Source: JAGQPD01 sp020426865 (lineage in GTDB: Bacteria > Planctomycetota > Planctomycetia > Pirellulales > Pirellulaceae). From it: a DNA stretch of 64,000 bases. The position numbers were made by a program, and so were the translations under genes. Below are positions 62,846 to 64,000 of this stretch, in pieces. Each line of letters begins with the position of its first letter. Positions within the stretch are counted from its first letter, which is position 1. The notes beneath the pieces were generated by a model that had not been told where the DNA came from, did not search any database, and saw only the letters and a list, made by a program, of their open reading frames with translations. The stretch lies in NCBI GenBank assembly GCA_041399065.1, contig JAWKTN010000002.1, positions 496,001-560,000 of the forward strand, written 5' to 3'.

Positions 62846-63629
62846 GTCGCTCTCCACCAAATTCTCGCTGCACTCGTTCTTGAACGTTTCGGGTCGTTTC
62901 ATTTTCGTTTCGCAACTGCGCAATGCACCGATCCAGCATAGCACCTGACATCGCTTCGTCCATAGTCGCCGACTCGCGTGACCGACGCCACGGTGTGAGC
63001 AACAACTCGGCGCGCATCGCAGCTTGAGCGAGCTCTACATAAGCAGTCCGCACCCGAGTCTCATGCTGGCTTCGCCGGTCTTGCCAGCGGTTCCAGTCGT
63101 CATCGCTGTCCGCAACAACGGCGTCCGCCCACGATCGGTCGAGCTGGACAAGGTGCCCGATTTCTTGACACGCGCCAACACAAATGCGATCGACCAGGCA
63201 TTCCAGCTCTTCCTTCTCCTTGGTTACCGCGCCGCCGCGGTGCAATTCCGCTTCGATCCGCATCTTCGACGTAACGATTCGTTCCACGATGTGTGCATAG
63301 GCCTGGTAGCCAATCTGTGACAGTTCGCTGGCGAATTGCCGCAGTTGCCGATCTTGAACGGCGTTGCTATCGCGAACAAGTTCGCGGATCGCTTCGTCGC
63401 GCAGCAGGTCACGGCGAGCGCGCCAGACAAGCGTCACGGCCGCCGCACCCAACGCCGCCCCGCATACCGCCCCAAGCAGTCCACCTCCAAACGCGACCGT
63501 CGCCGTTGCGACAGCGACCGGAAGCCCCCATGTAACAGGTGAACGGGCGACAATGGCCCGTTTCCACAGGCGAAGCCGGGAGGCCGGTAACGGAAAGGTC
63601 GGTTGAATGTTCGGTGCGTTGATCTTCAT
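62838..63629 (-). CDS. Unknown membrane protein
   Basis: 263 residues of unrecognised family. A hydrophobic hairpin at about 33-66 (WGLPVAVATATVAFGGGLLG, then AVCGAALGAAAVTLVW) is rich in Gly and Ala. The rest is a charged, probably helical cytoplasmic region (about 70-263) with many Arg and Glu residues and possible coiled coils. There is no enzymatic motif and no signal peptide. ATG 63629 starts MKINAPNIQP. The MOSC gene overlaps its end by eight bases, so the two are probably co-transcribed. No function can be suggested from the sequence. Confidence 0.6.
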   Translation of the reverse strand: MKINAPNIQPTFPLPASRLRLWKRAIVARSPVTWGLPVAVATATVAFGGGLLGAVCGAALGAAAVTLVWRARRDLLRDEAIRELVRDSNAVQDRQLRQFASELSQIGYQAYAHIVERIVTSKMRIEAELHRGGAVTKEKEELECLVDRICVGACQEIGHLVQLDRSWADAVVADSDDDWNRWQDRRSQHETRVRTAYVELAQAAMRAELLLTPWRRSRESATMDEAMSGAMLDRCIAQLRNENETTRNVQERVQREFGGERHD

Positions 63630-63638
63630 GGATCGGTC

Positions 63639-63884
63639 TCAAGTTGGGACCGGGCAACTGTCAGCCCCCGATCCACCCGCTATTCGAGACACGTCGTCCA
63701 CTATTTGGCGAAATCGCCGCGGATTATTGCCAAATTGAAGGCCACCGTCCCGGCTGCTCGACAGTGAAGCCGTATGGGAAGCCGCAAGTGAAGCCGTATG
63801 GGAAGCCGCAAGTGAAGCTGACGTCACAGACTCGAACGACCGAAGCAGCAAAACGCAATCTAATGCAAGCCCAGTGCTACCCAA
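63639..63884 (-). CDS. Possible small hypothetical protein with an internal repeat
   Basis: An 81-codon frame from a TTG, ending ten bases before the unknown membrane-protein gene. The middle holds two copies of SLAASHTA encoded by the 24-bp direct repeat; the end reads NPRRFRQIVDDVSRIAGG, which looks protein-like. There is no good ribosome site and the N-terminus is doubtful. It could be a real short upstream gene, a remnant of a longer one, or chance. Confidence 0.3.
   Translation of the reverse strand: MGSTGLALDCVLLLRSFESVTSASLAASHTASLAASHTASLSSSRDGGLQFGNNPRRFRQIVDDVSRIAGGSGADSCPVPT
63763..63810. repeat. Two 24-bp direct repeats plus a partial third
   Basis: Units at 63763-63786 and 63787-63810 are identical and begin AGTGAAGCCGTATGGG; a third start (AGTGAAG) follows at once. 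They are divisible by three and encode eight residues in either strand's open frame. The stretch from 63885 to the window end has no recognisable gene and may belong to a dispersed repeat or the edge of a neighbouring gene. Confidence 0.85.
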
Positions 63885-64000
63885 GAGAAGATCAAGCGAG
63901 CCGATTCAGGCACATTCAGCCCGCCAAAGGCAGGTGGACGTCGCCCCTGCTTAACGTCGGCATATGTCGGCGAAGCGGAGGTTGGTTGTTAGGGTGGCTG

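Overview
The window looks like the chromosome of a planctomycete, probably of the Pirellula/Rhodopirellula side of the phylum. The evidence is a giant surface protein that opens with a LEPR-XLL-like motif (LEDRTLFSA), carries a DUF4347 domain and ends in a membrane helix followed by a SLPAW/DPIPVL-type tail. Other signs are moderately high G+C and frequent GTG starts. No rRNA, tRNA, CRISPR array or insertion sequence was seen.

Layout: (1) 2-3344, plus strand, a sulfur module: a multidomain cytochrome b (partial at the window edge) and a YeeE/YedE thiosulfate-type transporter split in two halves, the second fused to a rhodanese-like domain without its cysteine. (2) 3345-3754, a gene-free leader with four consecutive dyads. 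(3) 3755-26740, one intact 7,661-residue gene. It holds DUF4347, a propeller-like region, a beta-helix, two LamG/C-type-lectin cassettes, seven FG-GAP repeats, PKD and NHL repeats, then about 30 near-identical 309-bp cadherin units arranged in higher-order blocks. (4) 27033-29931, a PilZ gene and a PAS-GGDEF-HD-GYP-like c-di-GMP protein.

(5) 29928-61026, all minus strand, is a roughly 31 kb exopolysaccharide locus made of two Wzx/Wzy-type assembly systems. Transcription runs from high to low coordinates. System A (61026 to 52401) has a Wzz protein, a CpsD-like ATPase, an initiating sugar transferase with an N-terminal degenerate GGDEF domain, a flippase, a QRRRW-type GT2, a Wzy/ligase and a GT2. 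System B (51985 to 30871) has a fused Wzc-like protein and a second initiating transferase. It also has oxidoreductase, acetyltransferase and aminotransferase genes resembling WbpB/D/E, a Wzy/ligase, a flippase, a GT2, two asparagine-synthase/GT4 pairs, a deacetylase, a FemAB-like protein, an MBOAT and an SGNH protein. ATGA overlaps join many of these genes. A HugZ-like gene with its own palindrome ends this strand.

(6) 61209-62207, a second diguanylate cyclase, divergent from System A; then minus-strand genes for a MOSC protein and an unknown membrane protein, and a poorly resolved right edge with a 24-bp direct repeat.

Functional reading: c-di-GMP genes (PilZ, two GGDEF enzymes and the GGDEF-like initiating transferase, which keeps an I-site-like RxxD) flank and enter the polysaccharide locus, next to a giant adhesin. 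This suggests a c-di-GMP-controlled attachment and matrix island. The product of System B may contain an amidated 2,3-diamino uronic acid, further deacetylated and O-acylated. That structure is inference. No Wza-type exporter, UDP-sugar 6-dehydrogenase or exosortase gene lies in the window.
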